From contig NZ_JACVTO010000008.1 of the NCBI RefSeq assembly GCF_016518545.1, positions 1 through 64,000 on the forward strand: a DNA stretch of 64,000 nucleotides. The letters are read 5' to 3'. The notes under the pieces are model-generated. The model saw only the letters and a list, made by a program, of their open reading frames with translations, had not been told where the DNA came from and searched no databases. Shown here in pieces: positions 25,568-36,405 of this stretch (position 1 is its first letter; every line of letters starts with the position of its first letter). The translations under genes and the position numbers were made by a program. The stretch is from Pseudomonas sp. S30 (GTDB lineage Bacteria > Pseudomonadota > Gammaproteobacteria > Pseudomonadales > Pseudomonadaceae).

Positions 25568-28006
25568 ATGGCTGCCCCCGTGTTTCCCCCCCTGCGCTTG
25601 CGATTCGGCTTCGGCGCTTTGCTGCTCGGCCTACTCGGGCTTGCCGGCTGCCAGGTGGGCGCGCGCCAGGACAGCGTGCCGCCCGACACCGGCGTGCAGG
25701 CACTCAAGGGGTTGGCACAGAACGTCTCGGTGCGGCGCAATGCGGCGGGGGCTCCCCTGATCGAAAGCAGCAGCTTCCACGACGCGCTGTTCAGCTTGGG
25801 CTACGTGCATGCCGGCGATCGCATCGAGCAGATGGTCGCCATGCGCCTGCTCGCGCAGGGCCGCCTGGCCGAGATCGCCGGGCCCGAGGCGCTGGACATC
25901 GATCGCCTGATGCGCGCTGCCAATCTCAAGCAGAGCGCCGCGCAACTTTATGCAGACGCATCGCCGCGCCTGAAGCGCTTTTTCGAGGTCTATGCACGCG
26001 GCGTCAATGCCTACCTGTTCCGCTACCGCGATGCCCTGCCGGCCAACCTCGCCGCCAGCGGCCATCGCCCCGAGTACTGGAAGCCCGAGGACTCGGCACT
26101 GGTGTTCAGCCTATACGCCTTCAGCCAGTCGGTGAATCTGCAGGAAGAGCTGTCGGCATTGACCCTGGCGCAGAAAGTCGGCAGCGACAAGCTGGCCTGG
26201 CTGCTGCCGAGCGCGCCGGACGAGGCGCTGGCCGAGGGCGAGACCGTCAAGCTCAAGGGCATCGACCTCGCCAAGGGCGTTGCCGGCCTGAGCGAAGTGG
26301 CCGTTGCCAGTCAGCGACTGGCCAATCTGGGCCTGCTCGGCGCCTCCGGCTCCGCCAACCTGGCACTGGGCCCCCAGCGTAGCCGCAGCGGCAAGAGCCT
26401 GCTGGCCAGTGACAGCCGCGCCGCCTGGGCGCTCAGCCCGGTGCAGATCCGCACCGGCAAGTACCAGGTCGCCGGGCTGTCGTTACCCGGGCTACCGATC
26501 GTGCTGGCCGGTTACAACGGCAAGTTGGCGTGGAGCAGCAGCGCGGTGATGGCCGACAACCAGGACCTGTTCATCGAACAACTGCGCCGCCAAGGCAGCC
26601 AGCTCACCTACTTGGCCGATGGCAAATGGCTGGCCGCGCGCGGGCGCAACGAAACCTTCTTCGTGCGCGGCCAGCGGCCAGTGCGCGAGGTGCTCTACGA
26701 CACCCGTCACGGCACCCTGCTTGGCCAACCCGGCAACGGCTACGGCCTCGCGCTGCACCTGCCCCAGCTCAAGGACGATCGCAGCCTGGACGCCCTGTTC
26801 GACCTGACCCGTGCCAGCAACCTAGAGCGCGCCTTCGACAGCACCCGCGAGGTCGGTGCCGCCGCGTTGAACTTCGTCTTCGCCGAAGCCGAGCACAGCG
26901 GCTGGCAGGTCAGCGGACGCTACCCGAACCGGCGCGAGGGCCAAGGGCTGCTGCCATCGCCCGGCTGGGACGGCCGCTACGACTGGGACGGTTTCGCCGA
27001 CGCCATGCTGCACCCCTATGACCAGGACCCGGCCAGCGGCTGGATCGGTCACGCCAATCAGCGCAGCCTGCCCAAGGGCTATGGCATGCAGCTGTCGAGC
27101 TCCTGGTACTACCCCGAACGCGCCGAGCGCCTGGGCCAGTTGGCAGGCAACGGCCGTCACGACGGTCGCAGCGTGATGGCCCTGCAGAACGACCAGGTCA
27201 CGCTGCTGGCCGACAAGCTCAAGCGCATGTTCGACGCGCCGGGCATGGCCGTGCCACTCAAGCAGGCCATCGATGCACTGCCGGCCGGGCAGCGTGACAA
27301 GGCCCGTGAAGCGCTGGCGCGGTTGAAGGCCTTCGACGGCCGTTTGAGCCCAGTGTCGGCGGACGCCGCCTTGTACGAACTGTTCCTGCAAAGCGTGACC
27401 CGTCAGACCTTCCTCGATGAGTTGGGCCCGGAGTCCAGCGCCGCGTGGCAGGCATTCGTCGGCAACGCGCAGCAGGCGTATTCGGCCCAGGCCGACCACC
27501 TGCTCGGTCGCGACGACAGCCCGTTCTGGGACGACGTCAACACCCCGCAGAAGGAAGGCAAACCGACCATCCTGGCGCGCAGCCTGGCAGCGGCGATGGA
27601 CGAAGGTATCGCCAGGCTCGGTAGCGATCGCAAAGCCTGGCAGTGGGGCAAGCTGCACACCTATCGCTGGCCCGCTGCGCATTACCAGGGCCTGGGCGAT
27701 GCCATCGAGCATGCGCCCATGGCCGCCGGCGGCGACTTCAGCACCCTGGCGCTGACGCCCTACGCCTGGGGCAGCGATTTCGACACCTACCTGCCCGCCT
27801 CGGCGCGGATGATCGTCGACTTCGGCCAGGCCGAACCCCTGCAGGTGCTCACCAGCAGCGGCCAGTCCGGCAACCCGGCCAGCGCACATTTCGCCGACGG
27901 CCTGGACGCCTGGTTCAAAGGGCGCTTCACCACCCTGCCGCTGCAACCGCAGAATTTCGCCCGCGCCTACGGCAACCAGCGCCTGACGCTGTCTCCGGCC
28001 CGCTAA
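25568..28006 (+). CDS. quiP: Penicillin-acylase family lipoprotein, probable acyl-homoserine-lactone acylase QuiP
   Basis: 812 aa from the ATG at 25568. The signal peptide ends in lipobox LAGC (Cys28), so an envelope-anchored enzyme is predicted. The fold is an N-terminal-nucleophile hydrolase: a ~260-residue alpha part, then GASG-S262-ANLALG, where S262 would become the N-terminal nucleophile of the beta chain after self-cleavage. The downstream motif [25 protein letters not shown] is typical of the acylases. P. aeruginosa QuiP (PA1032) degrades long-chain acyl-homoserine lactones and is its probable counterpart. No luxI/luxR pair is nearby, so substrate and role are inferred. Confidence 0.82.
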   Translation: MAAPVFPPLRLRFGFGALLLGLLGLAGCQVGARQDSVPPDTGVQALKGLAQNVSVRRNAAGAPLIESSSFHDALFSLGYVHAGDRIEQMVAMRLLAQGRLAEIAGPEALDIDRLMRAANLKQSAAQLYADASPRLKRFFEVYARGVNAYLFRYRDALPANLAASGHRPEYWKPEDSALVFSLYAFSQSVNLQEELSALTLAQKVGSDKLAWLLPSAPDEALAEGETVKLKGIDLAKGVAGLSEVAVASQRLANLGLLGASGSANLALGPQRSRSGKSLLASDSRAAWALSPVQIRTGKYQVAGLSLPGLPIVLAGYNGKLAWSSSAVMADNQDLFIEQLRRQGSQLTYLADGKWLAARGRNETFFVRGQRPVREVLYDTRHGTLLGQPGNGYGLALHLPQLKDDRSLDALFDLTRASNLERAFDSTREVGAAALNFVFAEAEHSGWQVSGRYPNRREGQGLLPSPGWDGRYDWDGFADAMLHPYDQDPASGWIGHANQRSLPKGYGMQLSSSWYYPERAERLGQLAGNGRHDGRSVMALQNDQVTLLADKLKRMFDAPGMAVPLKQAIDALPAGQRDKAREALARLKAFDGRLSPVSADAALYELFLQSVTRQTFLDELGPESSAAWQAFVGNAQQAYSAQADHLLGRDDSPFWDDVNTPQKEGKPTILARSLAAAMDEGIARLGSDRKAWQWGKLHTYRWPAAHYQGLGDAIEHAPMAAGGDFSTLALTPYAWGSDFDTYLPASARMIVDFGQAEPLQVLTSSGQSGNPASAHFADGLDAWFKGRFTTLPLQPQNFARAYGNQRLTLSPAR

Positions 28007-28010
28007 CCCC

Positions 28011-28043
28011 GTGGCCGGGCGACCTCTCGGGTTGCCCGGCCAC
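28011..28043. terminator. GC-rich hairpin after quiP
   Basis: GTGGCCGGGC (28011-28020) pairs with GCCCGGCCAC (28034-28043), ten perfect pairs around a 13-base loop. No T-run follows, so it is a weak or Rho-assisted terminator candidate separating quiP from the repair cluster. Confidence 0.45.
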
Positions 28044-28112
28044 GGCCGATCCGGCCGAACTTCCTGGCAAACGCCGCGCTCCTAAGCAATAACCCCAGCC
28101 AGCGCGAATGCC

Positions 28113-29129
28113 ATGGATCTCGTCATCGCCCGTCCCGAGGGCCTGTACTGCCCACCCGGAGATTTCTACATCGATCCGTGGCGTCCAGTGGACCGCGCGG
28201 TGATTACCCACGGCCATGGCGACCACGCGCGCACCGGCAATGGCCACTACCTGTGCGCCGCGCCGGGCGCAGGCATCCTGCGCAGCCGTCTGGGCCAGGA
28301 CATCGACTTGCAGACCCTGCCCTACGGTGAGCGCCTGGTGCACCACGGTGTGACCCTGAGTTTTCACCCGGCAGGGCACGTACTGGGCTCGGCGCAGGTT
28401 CGCCTGGAATATCAGGGCGAGGTGTGGGTCGCCTCGGGCGACTACAAGGTCGAGCCCGACGGCACCTGCGCACCCTTCGAACCGGTGCGTTGCCATACCT
28501 TCATCACCGAATCCACGTTCGGCCTGCCGATCTATCGCTGGCCGTCCCAGGCCGAGATTTTCGCCGACATCAACCAGTGGTGGCGCGGCAATCGCGACCA
28601 GAGCAAGGCCAGTGTGCTGTTCTGCTACTCCTTCGGCAAAGCCCAGCGCATCCTGCACGGACTGGACCCCAGCATCGGTCCGATTCTGGTGCACGGCGCC
28701 GTCGAGCCGCTCAACCGGGTCTACCGCGAAGCGGGCATTGCCCTGCCCGAGACACGCTACGCCGGAGACATTCCCCGCAACGATCCGTTGGTGCGCCAGG
28801 CCCTGGTGCTGGCACCGCCCTCGGCCGGGGGCAGCAGCTGGATGCGCCGCTTCGGCGACTACAGCGATGCGTTCGCCAGTGGCTGGATGCTGCTGCGCGG
28901 CACCCGTCGCCGGCGCGGGGTGGACAGAGGGTTCGTGTTGTCCGACCACGCCGATTGGCCGGGGCTCTTGTGGGCGATCGGCCAGACCGGCGCCGAGCGA
29001 GTGATGGTCACCCATGGGTCGGTGGGCGTGCTGGTGCGCTACCTCTGCGAACAGGGCCTGGATGCCCGGGCGTTCGTCACCGAGTATGGCGATGAAGACG
29101 ATACGCCGAGTGGGGAGCCTGCACCATGA
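28113..29129 (+). CDS. Ligase-associated DNA exonuclease, MBL-fold
   Basis: 338 aa metallo-beta-lactamase-fold nuclease related to mRNA 3'-end processing factors (COG1236), annotated in bacteria as ligase-associated DNA exonuclease. The zinc site HxHxDH is ITHGHGDH (H33, H35, D37, H38). Further ligand regions are FHPAGHVLGSAQ and the terminal VLSDHADW. It overlaps the ligase start by four bases (ATGA), strong evidence of coupled expression. It belongs to the four-part Lhr/exonuclease/ligase/phosphoesterase repair cluster biochemically studied in P. putida. Confidence 0.92.
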   Translation: MDLVIARPEGLYCPPGDFYIDPWRPVDRAVITHGHGDHARTGNGHYLCAAPGAGILRSRLGQDIDLQTLPYGERLVHHGVTLSFHPAGHVLGSAQVRLEYQGEVWVASGDYKVEPDGTCAPFEPVRCHTFITESTFGLPIYRWPSQAEIFADINQWWRGNRDQSKASVLFCYSFGKAQRILHGLDPSIGPILVHGAVEPLNRVYREAGIALPETRYAGDIPRNDPLVRQALVLAPPSAGGSSWMRRFGDYSDAFASGWMLLRGTRRRRGVDRGFVLSDHADWPGLLWAIGQTGAERVMVTHGSVGVLVRYLCEQGLDARAFVTEYGDEDDTPSGEPAP

Positions 29130-30790
29130 AGGCGTTCGCCGAGCTGTACCTGCGCCTGGACGCCACGACCTCCAGCAATGCCAAGCTGCGCGCGCTGCGC
29201 GACTATTTCGCGCAAGCCCCTGCGGCCGATGCCGCCTGGGCCGTGTATTTCCTGGCCGGCGGGCGTCCGCGCCAGCTGGTGCCGACCCGCCTGCTGCGCG
29301 AACTGGCCACGGCCATGGCCGGTCTGCCGGACTGGCTGTTCGAAGAGAGCTACCAGTCGGTGGGCGACCTGGCCGAAACCATCTCCTTGCTGCTTCCGCA
29401 GAACGATCACGACAGCGACGAAGGACTGGCCCAGTGGGTCGAGGCCTACCTGCTGCCCCTGCGCGGCCAACCGCCGGAAGTCGTCAACGACCGCCTGCCG
29501 CAGCTCTGGTCGCGCCTGGACCGTCCCAGCCTGATGCTGTGCCTGAAGCTGATCACCGGCAGCTTCAGGGTCGGCGTTTCCAAACTGCTGGTCACGCGTG
29601 CACTGGCGCAGCTGTGCGAACTCGACGCCAAGCGTATAGCGCAGCGTCTGGTCGGCTACACCGACCTGAGCCATCGGCCGAGCGCCGACAGCTACCTGAG
29701 GCTGATCGCCCCGGAGTCGGAGGATGAACATGCCCAACGCGGCGGCCAGCCCTATCCCTTCTTCCTGGCTCACCCCCTGCAGGCTCCGGTAGATGCCTTC
29801 GCGGCGCTGCTGGGTAACGTGGCGGATTGGCAGGTGGAGTGGAAGTGGGATGGCATTCGTGCCCAGGTGGTCAAGCGTGACGGTCAATTGTGGATCTGGT
29901 CGCGGGGTGAGGAACTGGTCACCGAGCGTTTTCCCGAGTTGCACAGCCTGACCGAGACACTGCCGGACGGCGTGGTCCTCGATGGCGAGATCCTCGTCTG
30001 GAAACCCAGCGCCAGCGACGGCGTAGCGTGCGTCCAGCCCTTCGCCCTGCTGCAACAGCGCCTGGGCCGCAAGACCCTGGGCAAGAAGTTGCTGGCCGAC
30101 GCGCCGGTCGTCCTGCAAGCCTACGACCTGCTCGAATGGCAGGGCCACGACTGGCGTAGCCGGCCCCAGCACGAACGGCGGGCGCAGTTGGAGCGGCTGC
30201 TCGAGGACTACCCCTTGGCCCCCGTGTTGCTGTCGCCGCTGCTCACGGCCGAGGACTGGTCGGGGCTGGCCGAACAGCGCGAGCAATCGCGCGACCTGGG
30301 CGTGGAAGGCTTGATGCTGAAGAAGCGCGACGCGCTGTATGGGGTTGGCCGGACCAAGGACCTCGGCATTTGGTGGAAATGGAAGATCGACCCCTTCAGC
30401 GTGGATGCCGTGCTGATCTACGCCCAGCGCGGCCATGGACGGCGGGCGAGCCTCTACAGCGACTACACCTTCGCCGTCTGGGATGCGCCGGCCGGCGCCC
30501 CTGAACGCAGCCTGGTACCGTTCGCCAAGGCCTACTCGGGCTTGAGCGACGAAGAAATGCGCAAGGTCGATGCGATCATCCGCAAGACCACCGTCGAAAC
30601 CTTCGGCCCGGTGCGCAGCGTCAAGCCCACGCTGGTGTTCGAGCTGGGGTTCGAAGGTATCGCCCTGTCCAAGCGGCACAAGAGCGGCATCGCTGTGCGC
30701 TTCCCGCGGATGCTGCGCTGGCGACTGGACAAGCCGGTGGAAGAAGCCGACGACCTTGCCACCCTGCAGAGTCTGCTGGGTCCGAGCTGA
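29126..30790 (+). CDS. ATP-dependent DNA ligase
   Basis: 554 aa ATP-dependent ligase, separate from the NAD-dependent LigA used in replication. An N-terminal DNA-binding domain (~200 residues) precedes the nucleotidyltransferase core. The adenylated lysine is K240 in VEWKWDGIRAQV. Other motifs are LDGEILVW, EGLMLKKRDA and the OB-fold end LGFEGIALSKRHKSGIAVRFPR. No polymerase or nuclease domain is attached, unlike LigD. It is coupled to the exonuclease by a four-base overlap, suggesting end-trimming followed by sealing. Confidence 0.94.
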   Translation: MKAFAELYLRLDATTSSNAKLRALRDYFAQAPAADAAWAVYFLAGGRPRQLVPTRLLRELATAMAGLPDWLFEESYQSVGDLAETISLLLPQNDHDSDEGLAQWVEAYLLPLRGQPPEVVNDRLPQLWSRLDRPSLMLCLKLITGSFRVGVSKLLVTRALAQLCELDAKRIAQRLVGYTDLSHRPSADSYLRLIAPESEDEHAQRGGQPYPFFLAHPLQAPVDAFAALLGNVADWQVEWKWDGIRAQVVKRDGQLWIWSRGEELVTERFPELHSLTETLPDGVVLDGEILVWKPSASDGVACVQPFALLQQRLGRKTLGKKLLADAPVVLQAYDLLEWQGHDWRSRPQHERRAQLERLLEDYPLAPVLLSPLLTAEDWSGLAEQREQSRDLGVEGLMLKKRDALYGVGRTKDLGIWWKWKIDPFSVDAVLIYAQRGHGRRASLYSDYTFAVWDAPAGAPERSLVPFAKAYSGLSDEEMRKVDAIIRKTTVETFGPVRSVKPTLVFELGFEGIALSKRHKSGIAVRFPRMLRWRLDKPVEEADDLATLQSLLGPS

Positions 30791-30891
30791 GCCTTCGACC
30801 TCGATGCACGAGACGGCGCACAGGCAAACTCGCCGAGTGTATGCTTGCATCTGCGCTCATACGTTCAGGCGCTGCCTCTTTCAGGATTCCC

Positions 30892-32007
30892 ATGCGCCAT
30901 CTGATCCACGACCTGCTGTCACCCGCTCCCGGTATCGAACGCCAGTTGCACAGCTTCCATTTCGGCCCTGAAGGCCAGGGCAAGGTGTACATCCAGGCCT
31001 CGCTGCACGCCGACGAATTGCCCGGCATGCTCGTAGCCTGGCACCTGAAACAACGCCTGCGCACGCTGCACGAACAGGGTCTGTTGCAGCGCGAGGTGGT
31101 GCTGGTGCCGGTGGCCAATCCGGTGGGTTTGCAGCAGGTGCTGCTGGACGCACCCCTGGGTCGTTTCGAGTTGCACAGTGGCGAGAACTTCAACCGTCGC
31201 TTCCTCGACCTGTCCGACAGCATCGGCGATGCGGTCGAGCCACTGCTGAACCAGGACCCGCAGCACAACCTGGCGCTGATTCGCAGCCACCTGCGTCGCG
31301 GCCTCGAGGCCCATCGACCCGGCACCCCGCTGCAGGCCCAACGCCTGGCATTGCAGCGCCTGGCCTGCGACGCCGAGCTGGTGCTGGATCTGCACTGCGA
31401 CTTCGAGGCCGTCGCGCACCTGTACACCACCCCGGACGCCTGGCCGGAGATCGAACCGCTGGCGCGCTACCTGCGCGCGCAGGCCAGCCTGCTGGCCACC
31501 GATTCGGGCGGGCAATCCTTCGACGAATGCTTCAGCCTGCTGTGGTGGGCCTTGCAACAGCGCTTCGGCAAGCGCTTCCCGATTCCACTAGGCACCCTGG
31601 CGGTCACGGTCGAGCTGCGCGGCCAGGCCGATGTCGACCATGCGCTGGCCAGCCAGGACTGCCAGGCGATCCTGGACTTTCTCACCCTGCGCGGTGTGAT
31701 CAGCGGCCAGGTCCCCGCTCTGCCGGCCCTGCCCTATCCGGCGACGCCGCTGGCGGCGGTGGAGCCGCTGATTGCGCCCCAGGGCGGGTTGCTGGTGTTC
31801 CAGGCGATGCCTGGCCAGTATCTGGAGCCGGGCACTCTGGTTGCCGAAGTCATCGACCCGCTCAGCGACCAGGTGACGCCTGTGCGCAATGTCCAGGCGG
31901 GGCTGTTGTACGCGCGCAGCGTACGGCGCATGGCGACCACCGGCATGGTCGTCGCCCACGTCGCCGGGGAACAGGTCTGTCGCAGCGGTTACCTGCTGTC
32001 CAACTGA
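30892..32007 (+). CDS. Succinylglutamate desuccinylase / aspartoacylase family zinc hydrolase
   Basis: 371 aa from the ATG at 30892 (MRHLIHDLL), chosen over an upstream frame without a ribosome-binding site. The zinc ligands H39 and E42 are in SLHADE and the third histidine in LDLHCDFE. A likely catalytic glutamate is in VTVELRGQ. The C-terminal ~90 residues form a barrel-sandwich domain, as in AstE/AspA enzymes. The substrate is unknown; no astABCD genes are nearby. It is embedded between the ligase and the helicase of a repair cluster (101 and 68 bases from them), an odd position for an amino-acid deacylase. Confidence 0.86.
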   Translation: MRHLIHDLLSPAPGIERQLHSFHFGPEGQGKVYIQASLHADELPGMLVAWHLKQRLRTLHEQGLLQREVVLVPVANPVGLQQVLLDAPLGRFELHSGENFNRRFLDLSDSIGDAVEPLLNQDPQHNLALIRSHLRRGLEAHRPGTPLQAQRLALQRLACDAELVLDLHCDFEAVAHLYTTPDAWPEIEPLARYLRAQASLLATDSGGQSFDECFSLLWWALQQRFGKRFPIPLGTLAVTVELRGQADVDHALASQDCQAILDFLTLRGVISGQVPALPALPYPATPLAAVEPLIAPQGGLLVFQAMPGQYLEPGTLVAEVIDPLSDQVTPVRNVQAGLLYARSVRRMATTGMVVAHVAGEQVCRSGYLLSN

Positions 32008-32075
32008 TTCGAATCAAACCAAACCGTAGGCTGGCGGGTCTGTAGAAGCACAGTCTTCGACGAGACCGGCCGCCG

Positions 32076-34526
32076 ATGCCCGATTCTTCCGACCTCGCCA
32101 ACCGCTGGTTCAAAGCCCGAGGCTGGACGCCCTTCGCCTTCCAGCGCACGGTGTGGGCCGCAGTGGAACGCGGCGAGTCAGGTCTGCTGCACGCCAGTAC
32201 CGGCAGCGGCAAGACCTATGCCGTCTGGCTCGGCGCCTTGCGCGCGTTCGCCCGCCCCGTGGCTGGACGCCACCCGGCCCCCCTGCAGGTGCTGTGGATC
32301 ACGCCCATGCGCGCCCTGGCCAGCGATACCGCGCGTGCCCTCCAGGCACCGGTCGATGAGTTGGGGCTGCCCTGGAGCATCGGCGTGCGCAGTGGCGATA
32401 CCTCCAGCGCCGAACGTGCGCGGCAGAGCCGACGTCTGCCCAGTACCCTTGTGACCACCCCTGAAAGCCTGACCCTGCTGCTGACGCGAGAACACGCCGA
32501 GCGCGATTTCGCTGACCTGCGCATGGTGGTGGTGGACGAGTGGCACGAACTGCTGGGCAACAAACGCGGCGTGCAACTGCAACTGGCGCTGGCACGGCTG
32601 CGGCGTTGGCAACCGCAGCTGGTGGTATGGGGGCTGTCGGCGACCCTGGGCAATCTGCCGCATGCGCTCGAGGTGCTACTGCCAGCCGGTGGGCGCCTGG
32701 TGCGCGGGCGGCAGGACAAGCGCATTCAGGTGGACACCCTGCTGCCCGGCGAAATCGAACGGTTTCCCTGGGCCGGGCACATGGGGTTGAAAATGCTGCC
32801 CCAGGTCAGCGCCGAGCTCGAAGCCAGCGCCAGCAGCCTGGTATTCACCAATACCCGTGCCCAGGCCGAACTCTGGTACCAGGCGCTGCTCGATGCCCGG
32901 CCCGACTGGGCAGGCCTGATCGCCCTGCACCATGCATCGCTGGCGCGCCATACCCGCGACTGGGTGGAGCGCAGCCTGAAGGAAGGCACGCTCAAGGCGG
33001 TGATCTGCACCTCCAGCCTGGACCTGGGCGTGGATTTCCTGCCGGTCGAACGGGTGCTGCAGATCGGTTCGGCCAAGGGCGTGGCACGCCTGCTGCAACG
33101 TGCGGGGCGCTCGGGCCATGCGCCTGGCCGCACCTCGCGGGTGACTCTGGTGCCGACCCATAGCCTCGAACTGGTGGAGGCCGCTGCTGCCCGAGAGGCA
33201 CTGCTCGCCGGGCAGATCGAAGCTCGGCGCTCGCCTCGCCTGAGCATGGACGTACTGGTCCAGCACTTGGTCAGCATGGCGCTGGGCAGTGGCTTTCGAC
33301 CCGAGCAATTATTCGAGGAGGTGCGCAGCACCTGGGCCTTTCACGACCTGCAGGACGCACAATGGCAATGGGCGCTGGCGTTCGTGCGCCATGGGGGCAG
33401 TTCGCTGACGGCTTACCCGGATTACCAGCGCGTCGAAGTACACCCTGACGGTGTCTGGAGAGTGGCCACCGAGCGACTGGCCCGCCGCCACCGGATGGGC
33501 ATCGGCACCATCGTCAGCGATGCCAGCCTGCAACTGAAATACTGGAGCAAGGGGGGTGGCGGCAAATCCTTGGGCAGCGTCGAGGAATCCTTCATCGCCC
33601 GCCTCAAGCCCGGCGATACCTTGCTGTTCGGTGGGCGCATCCTGGAATTGGTGAGAGTCGAGAACATGACCGCCTACGTGCGCCGCAGCACGGCGCGCAA
33701 GGCGGCAGTGGCGCGCTGGAATGGCGGGCGCATGCCGCTCTCCAGCGAACTGGCCGAAGCGTTGGTCGAGCGCCTCGACCGTGCCGCCCATGGCCACTTC
33801 GACGGTCCGGAAATGCGCGCCGTGCGGCCATTGCTGGTACTGCAAGCCGGTTGGTCGGCGCTACCCACCCAGCGCACCTTGCTGGCCGAGACACTCCACA
33901 CCCGCCAGGGCTGGCACCTGTTCGTCTACCCGTTCGCCGGGCGCATGGCCAATCTCGGCCTGGCCAACCTGATCGCTTGGCGGGTCAGCCGACAGCAGCC
34001 TTTGTCGGTATCGATCGCCGTCAACGACTATGGCTTCGAACTGCTGGCCGCCAGTGCGGTGGATTGGGCGGCCTATCTGCCCGAGGCGCTGTCGGTGCAG
34101 GACCTGCTGGAGGATGTTCTGGCCAGCCTGAACGCGGGCGAAATGGCCTTGCGCCGCTTTCGCGAGATCGCCCAGATCGCCGGATTGGTGTTCGGCGGCT
34201 ATCCGGCTGCGCAGAAGAGCACCCGCCAGATCCAGGCCTCCAGCGGGCTGTTCTACGAGGTGTTTCGCAAGCACGATGCCGGTAACCTGCTTCTGGGCCA
34301 GGCCCGCGACGAAGTGCTCATGGAGGAACTGGAAATCGAGCGATTGAGCCACCAGTTACGGAAAATGGCTGGGCTCACGCTGGACCTTCACGAACTGCAG
34401 CGTCCCGGCCCGTTGGCGTTCGCCCTGTTGGTGGAAGGCCTGCGTGAAACGCTGAGCACGGAGAAACTCGCCGACCGCATCGCCCGCATGGTCGCGGATC
34501 TGGAAAAAGCGGCCAATCGCACATGA
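32076..34526 (+). CDS. Ligase-associated Lhr-like DEXH box helicase
   Basis: 816 aa superfamily 2 helicase of the Lhr-Core type, lacking the long C-terminal tail of full-length Lhr. Walker A is STGSGKT (41-47), the DEXH box is DEWH (154-157), motif III is LSATLGN, and motifs V-VI include SSLDLGVDF and QRAGRSGH. The Lhr-specific winged-helix and core domain follow. Family members translocate 3'-5' on single-stranded DNA. A GGAGG-like site and 34 bases separate it from the phosphoesterase gene downstream, its usual partner. Confidence 0.93.
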   Translation: MPDSSDLANRWFKARGWTPFAFQRTVWAAVERGESGLLHASTGSGKTYAVWLGALRAFARPVAGRHPAPLQVLWITPMRALASDTARALQAPVDELGLPWSIGVRSGDTSSAERARQSRRLPSTLVTTPESLTLLLTREHAERDFADLRMVVVDEWHELLGNKRGVQLQLALARLRRWQPQLVVWGLSATLGNLPHALEVLLPAGGRLVRGRQDKRIQVDTLLPGEIERFPWAGHMGLKMLPQVSAELEASASSLVFTNTRAQAELWYQALLDARPDWAGLIALHHASLARHTRDWVERSLKEGTLKAVICTSSLDLGVDFLPVERVLQIGSAKGVARLLQRAGRSGHAPGRTSRVTLVPTHSLELVEAAAAREALLAGQIEARRSPRLSMDVLVQHLVSMALGSGFRPEQLFEEVRSTWAFHDLQDAQWQWALAFVRHGGSSLTAYPDYQRVEVHPDGVWRVATERLARRHRMGIGTIVSDASLQLKYWSKGGGGKSLGSVEESFIARLKPGDTLLFGGRILELVRVENMTAYVRRSTARKAAVARWNGGRMPLSSELAEALVERLDRAAHGHFDGPEMRAVRPLLVLQAGWSALPTQRTLLAETLHTRQGWHLFVYPFAGRMANLGLANLIAWRVSRQQPLSVSIAVNDYGFELLAASAVDWAAYLPEALSVQDLLEDVLASLNAGEMALRRFREIAQIAGLVFGGYPAAQKSTRQIQASSGLFYEVFRKHDAGNLLLGQARDEVLMEELEIERLSHQLRKMAGLTLDLHELQRPGPLAFALLVEGLRETLSTEKLADRIARMVADLEKAANRT

Positions 34527-34560
34527 CAGGGTTCAGGGAACCCCGGAGGCATCTTCAGAC

Positions 34561-35217
34561 GTGCAACATCTGGTCATCGAGCACTGTGGCGAATCACTTT
34601 GGCTTCTGCCTGAAAAGGCGCTTTACTGGCCCGACCGCAAGGCCCTTCTGGTAGCGGACGTGCACATCGGCAAGGCCGCCAGCTATCGCGCCTTGCACCA
34701 GCCCGTCCCGCGGGGCACCACGCAAGCGACCCTGGCGCGACTGGACCTTCTGCTGAACCACTACGACTGTCGACGCTTGATCGTGCTGGGGGACTTCCTC
34801 CACGCCCGTACGGCGCGAGCGCCCGCGACGCTGGCGCGACTCGACGCCTGGCGCGCCCAGCACCCGCAGCTGGAAGTGATTCTGGTGCGCGGCAATCATG
34901 ATCGCCACGCGGGGGACCCACCCCAGGAGCTGGGCATCAAGGTGGTGGACGAGCCCTTCGAAATGGGCCCATTCGCGTTGCAACACGAGCCAGGACCGCA
35001 CGACACCCTGGCGGTGATCGCCGGACACATCCACCCTGCCTGCGTGCTGCGGGGAAGAGGCCGGCAGCGCTTGCGCCTGCCCTGCTTCGTATTCAATGCG
35101 CAGGTCAGCCTGCTACCGGCATTCGGAGAGTTCACCGGGGGCTGGACGCTGGAGCCCGAGGCCGGCACCCGCCTGTTCGTGACAGGCGACGAACAGGTCT
35201 GGGCCCTACCGGGATGA
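34561..35217 (+). CDS. pdeM: Ligase-associated endonuclease PdeM (metallophosphoesterase)
   Basis: 218 aa calcineurin-like phosphoesterase with a GTG start preceded by GGAGG. All metal-binding motifs are present: DVHIGK, VLGDFLHAR, RGNHDRH, AGHIHPA. The P. putida counterpart is a manganese-dependent nuclease, so it probably incises or trims DNA together with the helicase, exonuclease and ligase encoded just upstream. The last base of its stop codon abuts the end of the convergent small gene. Confidence 0.92.
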   Translation: MQHLVIEHCGESLWLLPEKALYWPDRKALLVADVHIGKAASYRALHQPVPRGTTQATLARLDLLLNHYDCRRLIVLGDFLHARTARAPATLARLDAWRAQHPQLEVILVRGNHDRHAGDPPQELGIKVVDEPFEMGPFALQHEPGPHDTLAVIAGHIHPACVLRGRGRQRLRLPCFVFNAQVSLLPAFGEFTGGWTLEPEAGTRLFVTGDEQVWALPG

Positions 35218-35421
35218 TCAGGCCATCGGCGTGGGCGGCGGCTGGTCGGGGATGGTTGGCTCGCCAGGTTCGGAGGGCGAGGGATCGGGGTCGGGCTGGT
35301 GCGGTACACCCCCAAGGTGCAGATGCACAGGGGGATGCGCCAGAAGGGTCCACGCCAGCATGCCGATCTGGTTCGGCTGCAGGCCAGCCAGTTTGGCGCT
35401 GATTGCAGGGTCGAGTTTCAT
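35218..35421 (-). CDS. Small Pro-rich conserved hypothetical protein
   Basis: 67 aa. The N-terminal half (MKLDPAISAKLAGLQPNQIG) looks like a short helical segment; the C-terminal half is a run of P, D, S and H (PDPDPSPSEPGEPTIPDQPP). There is no signal peptide. It ends exactly where pdeM ends (tail to tail, no gap), about 95 bases from dcd on the same strand. Clean methionine start and compact fit argue for a real gene; the function is unknown. Confidence 0.6.
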   Translation of the reverse strand: MKLDPAISAKLAGLQPNQIGMLAWTLLAHPPVHLHLGGVPHQPDPDPSPSEPGEPTIPDQPPPTPMA

Positions 35422-35515
35422 GGGCTGCTCCAGACAGGGCCGGTGCGCGTTATGCGCGTCGGGGAGTCACTGTTTGGAGTGGTAAAACGAGAACTAATTC
35501 CCGCGCTTCGTCGGA

Positions 35516-36082
<567 letters not shown>

Positions 36083-36229
36083 GGCGGGCTGTCCTGAAAG
36101 GTCGGGATGAAAAACGAGAAGCGCATCTTACCGGTCCTGGCTCACACGATAAAGTTTCCTGCCTCGACCCCATGCAGGACAGGGGCTGCGGCGGTGCAGA
36201 ACGATTTTCATCAAAGCCGCTGTTGGCCA

Positions 36230-36405
36230 TTGGCAGCTTGCGCAAAGTGGGGTAAGGTGACGCCACTGTGCTGCACGTGACACCGAGAATCTGTTAGATG
36301 CACGATCCTGATCGGCCCATCGCTGAATTTTCCGCTCTCTTTGCACTCAGTCCCGGCCAGGGCATTTCCTGAGCCGAAATCTACTTTGTCCAAGGAGACA
36401 GACAC
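36230..36405 (+). promoter_or_regulatory. Promoter and long 5' leader of the cold-shock gene
   Basis: A sigma-70 type promoter is visible: TTGGCA (36230-36235), 17-base spacer, TAAGGT (36253-36258). This predicts a 5' leader of about 140 bases before the ATG at 36406, as in cold-shock genes whose leader controls translation with temperature. AAGGAG at 36391-36396 is the ribosome-binding site. The rest of the 36083-36405 gap, upstream of this, holds the dcd promoter side and nothing else I recognise. Confidence 0.6.
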
